Source: Bradyrhizobium sp. | Lineage (GTDB): Bacteria; Pseudomonadota; Alphaproteobacteria; Rhizobiales; Xanthobacteraceae | NCBI GenBank assembly: GCA_028290305.1 | Contig: JAQGKC010000279.1 | Coordinates: 1 to 14,552 of the forward strand | DNA: 14,552 nt | Direction of reading: 5' to 3' | Part shown: positions 12,293 to 14,552 of the stretch, one piece after another | How the letters are laid out: every line of letters begins with the position of its first letter | Position numbering within the stretch: position 1 is the stretch's first letter | The notes under the pieces: model-generated | What the model saw: the letters and a program-made list of their open reading frames with translations, nothing else | What the model was told of the DNA's origin: nothing | Databases searched by the model: none | Program-made: the position numbers and the translations under genes

Positions 12293-13561
12293 ATGTTCTC
12301 GAGGCGTGACATGCTGGCGGCGACGGCCGTAGGTGGGGCGGTGACGGCAGCGACGATGACCACGGCGAATGCCACGCCGGTGAAGAGTGATATCAGTTTC
12401 GGCAATCCCAACGATCCGCCGCAGGGTGCCATCAACGCCAAGAATCCACGGAGCGTCAGTGATCCCGGTCCGCAGAACCCGGCCATCAGGGACCGGTTTC
12501 CCGGGGCGTTTTCTCCGCCGCCGACCGACGTCGGCAGCATGCCGCTGAGCTGGGCGTCCTTCAACAACGCGCCGCGACGCATTCAAAATGGCGGCTGGGC
12601 GCGCCAGGTGACGCAGGACTCCTTCGCGGTTGCCGACACCATCTCCGGCGTCAACATGCGGCTGACGGCCGGCGGCATCCGCGAGATGCACTGGCACCAG
12701 TTTGCAGAGTGGGCCTACATGACCTACGGCACCTGCCGGATCACCACTCTCGACGAATTGGGCCGACCCTATATCGCTGACGTCAAAGAAGGCGACCTTT
12801 GGTATTTCCCCGCCGGCCTGCCGCATTCGCTGCAGGGGCTCGGCCCGGACGGCTGCGAATTCCTTATCTGTTTCGATGAGGGCAAGGCCTCCGAGTTCAC
12901 CACCCTGTTGGTGTCGGAATGGTTCACGCATACGCCGCCGGATATCCTCGCCCAAAACTTCGGCGTTCCGGCCGAGACGTTCAAGGATATCCCGCTGCGC
13001 GATCTCTATATCTTCCAGGGCAAGGAGCCTGGCGATCTCGCCGCAGATCGCGAAGCGGTCAGTGGAAAGGGCGCGCCGCCGCACCCCTTCACCTTCTCGC
13101 TCGGATCGGGAGCCCCGGCGCGCGAGACTAAGGGCGGGACGGTGCACATTGCCGACAGCCGCAACTTCGCGGTTTCGACAACGATCGCCGCCGCGCTGGT
13201 AACGGTGCGTCCCGGCGGCTTGCGCGAGATGCACTGGCACCCCAACGCCGATGAATGGCAGTACTGGATCAAGGGCAAGGGACAAATGACGGTCTTCAAC
13301 ACCGGCCCAAATGCCGTCACGATGGACTTCAACGCCGGCGACATCGGCTACGTCAAGAAGAACCTCGGACATTATATCAAGAACACCGGCGATACCGATC
13401 TGCAGTTCCTCGAGGTGTTCAGAGCTCCCTATTTCGCGGATGTCTCCCTGTCCGATTGGATTGCCAGGACGCCGCTGGCGATGGTTGCCCAGCACCTCAA
13501 CGTGAGCGAGGCTACCATCGCAAAATTCCCCAAGGACAAGCCGGAAGTCATGCCGGTCTGA
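12293..13561 (+). CDS. oxdC: Oxalate decarboxylase-family bicupin, Tat-exported
   Basis: The 422-residue protein has a Tat-type signal (SRRDMLAATAVGGAVTAATM, cut near residue 27) and two cupin domains of the OxdC family. Cupin 1 shows Arg130 and the Mn ligands His133, His135, Glu139 (REMHWHQFAEW) and His178 (LPHSLQG). Cupin 2 shows Arg311, His314, His316, Glu321 (REMHWHPNADEW) and His360 (LGHYIKN), with Glu374 in FLEVF. The lid after cupin 1 reads SEFTT (200-204), corresponding to SENST in Bacillus subtilis OxdC; Glu201 keeps the position of the proton-donor Glu162, so decarboxylation of oxalate to formate and CO2 is expected rather than oxidation. Length and domain order are normal. Export would place the activity in the periplasm. 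The gene appears monocistronic; the LysR remnant downstream is on the same strand. Confidence 0.9.
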   Translation: MFSRRDMLAATAVGGAVTAATMTTANATPVKSDISFGNPNDPPQGAINAKNPRSVSDPGPQNPAIRDRFPGAFSPPPTDVGSMPLSWASFNNAPRRIQNGGWARQVTQDSFAVADTISGVNMRLTAGGIREMHWHQFAEWAYMTYGTCRITTLDELGRPYIADVKEGDLWYFPAGLPHSLQGLGPDGCEFLICFDEGKASEFTTLLVSEWFTHTPPDILAQNFGVPAETFKDIPLRDLYIFQGKEPGDLAADREAVSGKGAPPHPFTFSLGSGAPARETKGGTVHIADSRNFAVSTTIAAALVTVRPGGLREMHWHPNADEWQYWIKGKGQMTVFNTGPNAVTMDFNAGDIGYVKKNLGHYIKNTGDTDLQFLEVFRAPYFADVSLSDWIARTPLAMVAQHLNVSEATIAKFPKDKPEVMPV

Positions 13562-13749
13562 TCGGAATATGGGTCCCTTTGGCTTTGCAGAAAGCCACAG
13601 GCCTCCACCTTCCGACTTCGGTCGCGCGTCTGCCGCAGTGCCGGTCGAATTCACCGAAGACCTCGTCGGAATACCGAAAGTCGCAGTGAGGGGCTGATCG
13701 GTCGAGTGCTCGACGTTTTCGTCGCAAGGGCGATACGGAGGCGCCAGTA

Positions 13750-14427
13750 ATAGACTATCTGGGCGCGCTGCCTATGTTCATGCGAGCGGTAGAGGTCGGC
13801 GGCTTTTCGAAAGCTGCAATTGCCACGAATACCAAGACATCGACCGTCTCGCGCGCGATCGCCGGCCTTGAAGAGGATCTTGGTGTCAGCCTGTTTCATC
13901 GCGCCACGCGCCGCGCGCATCTCACCGAGCCGGGCGCCACATTCTACGAGCACGCACGCGGCGTTCGGCGGGGTCTGGAGGAAGCGCGGGATGCGGCCCC
14001 GGCAATGGAGGGGCGGCCGCAGGGATTGATCCGTCTGCATGTCCCGAGCTCCCTCGCCCGCCTGCACATCATGCCGTTCGTGCCGGACTTTCTGGCTCCT
14101 TATCCCGATATTCGTCTCGATGTCTCATTGACCGATGTGCGAGTCGATCTGCTATCCTTCGGCGCAGACTTGGCGATCCGTATCGGTTCGCTCATCGATT
14201 CCAGCATGCTCCCCCGCAAGCTCGCGCCGCACCGACGCATTGCCTGTGCGAGCCCGGCCTATCTCGGGCGCGCGCCGCCAATCTCCGAGCCGATTGACCT
14301 GCTGCAGCACAATTGTCTGGTCTATACACTGCAGCCGACCGATCGTTGGTTCTTTCGTCACCAAGACGAGACGGGGGATGCTTTCCAGCAAGTACCCGGC
14401 TTGCTGAGAATCTCCTTGGTCGTTTAG
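13750..14427 (+). pseudogene. LysR-family regulator, start codon altered and C-terminus truncated
   Basis: The frame gives DYLGALPMFMRAVEVGGFSK, AAIATNTKTSTVSRAIAGLE and EDLGVSLFHRATRRAHLTEP, a complete LysR winged-helix domain. It continues through the first half of the effector domain (RLHVPSSLARLHIMPFVPDF, DLAIRIGSLIDSSM) to TDRWFFRH. It then ends abruptly as QQVPGLLRISLVV plus stop, about 75 residues short of the usual 300. The natural start by family comparison is the codon before DYLGAL. It is ATA (13750-13752), 8 bases after GGAGG (13737-13741), where ATG is expected. The first ATG in frame is 13774, inside the first helix and without a ribosome site. DNA binding could survive if translation begins there, but ligand response would not. 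It is on the same strand as, and about 190 bases after, the oxalate decarboxylase gene. Confidence is for identity; its being dead is an inference. Confidence 0.72.
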
Positions 14428-14430
14428 GAC

Positions 14431-14520
14431 CTTTGAAGGTCCGCGCGCGTTGAGGGACCAGATGGGAAGGACGCGAACCTGGAGGTGGGTTATGTGCGAC
14501 ATCCCTCTGGACCTTCAAAG
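14431..14520. repeat. 12-bp inverted repeat pair at the LysR truncation point
   Basis: CTTTGAAGGTCC at 14431-14442 and its exact reverse complement GGACCTTCAAAG at 14509-14520 lie 66 bases apart. The first copy starts three bases after the premature LysR stop codon, and also forms a short hairpin by itself (GGACCTT-TG-AAGGTCC, 14427-14442). The second copy lies within the first codons of the next ORF. It may mark a rearrangement junction. Confidence 0.6.
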
Positions 14521-14552
14521 AAAGTTCGAACAGCGATGGGCCGCCAGATTTG
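14492..14552 (+). CDS. Small conserved hypothetical protein, 5' part only
   Basis: ATG 14492 is preceded by GGAGGT (14481-14486) at 5 bases, a strong ribosome site. The frame reads MCDIPLDLQRKFEQRWAARF and remains open to the end of the window. The sequence (M-C-D-x-P-L-D-x-Q-R-x-x-E-x-R-W-A-A-R-F) agrees with the start of a short, basic, Pro-rich hypothetical protein that I recall from Bradyrhizobium genomes; no function is known to me. The C-terminus lies outside the window, so intactness cannot be judged. Confidence 0.5.
   Translation, partial: MCDIPLDLQRKFEQRWAARF

Noticed and set aside
13580..13597. Hairpin TGGCTTT-GCAG-AAAGCCA after the oxalate decarboxylase stop
   Set aside because: The stem is perfect but only 7 bp long and no T-run follows, so I do not call it an intrinsic terminator.
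12212..13654. 480-codon minus-strand ORF opposite the oxalate decarboxylase gene
   Set aside because: The plus-strand bicupin has all metal ligands, a ribosome site and a signal peptide. The minus-strand frame is open only because of high-GC codon bias.
1..14552. CRISPR array, tRNA or rRNA genes
   Set aside because: No set of regularly spaced repeats was seen and no cloverleaf-type sequence or rRNA segment was recognised on either strand.

Overview
The window looks like chromosomal DNA of a high-GC alphaproteobacterium of the Bradyrhizobium / Nitrobacteraceae type. The grounds are: an Omp31-like barrel that begins its mature part with the ADLAARPY-type sequence typical of that group, a perfect FixK/FNR box (TTGATCTGGATCAA), DUF4142 and NicO proteins, and several small-protein remnants that I recognise from memory as Bradyrhizobium families. 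No database search was possible, so family names rest on motifs and recalled homologues.

Layout. (1) 1-400: the N-terminal part of a tyrosine recombinase runs in from the left edge. It stops exactly after its catalytic-domain TGAR motif, where an opposite-strand IS481-type transposase remnant begins. (2) 401-922: mostly non-coding, with the FixK/FNR box and a 21-codon candidate small ORF. (3) 923-1764: an intact outer-membrane beta-barrel gene with a textbook terminator. (4) 1880-3713: a stretch of decayed genes. It holds two adjacent small-protein genes broken by single-base indels, the C-terminal end of a LysE-type exporter, a 22-bp tandem duplication and a doubtful hypothetical ORF. (5) 3789-4797 (minus): an intact exported DUF4142 protein, then a short membrane-protein ORF that is probably only a C-terminal fragment. 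(6) 5284-11042: the main block of intact genes. A plus-strand NicO-type Ni/Co transporter converges on a minus-strand series of five genes: a second Ni/Co transporter with the RHATDADH motif, a membrane-anchored helical protein, an exported metallo-beta-lactamase-fold hydrolase, an Asp-box beta-propeller with a C-terminal membrane anchor, and a membrane-anchored Vgb-like beta-propeller. (7) 11341-12080: three unrelated gene fragments side by side (isochorismatase-like hydrolase, serine/threonine-kinase/sensor-kinase fusion, RND efflux pump), two of them frameshifted. (8) 12293-13561: an intact Tat-exported bicupin of the oxalate decarboxylase family. (9) 13750-14427: a truncated LysR regulator that seems to have lost its ATG. 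(10) 14492-end: the first 20 codons of a small conserved-looking protein.

How the genes may work together. The best candidate for a functional unit is the 6156-11042 series. All five products are placed in the inner membrane or periplasm, one pair has a 4-base stop/start overlap, and both ends of the block carry metal transporters with histidine-rich loops. A joint role in periplasmic metal handling or in a lactone-type hydrolysis is inference only. The oxalate decarboxylase stands alone and its neighbouring LysR gene looks dead. The alternation of intact genes and small truncated or frameshifted fragments, with integrase and IS remnants at the left edge, suggests an old, eroding genomic-island or rearrangement region.
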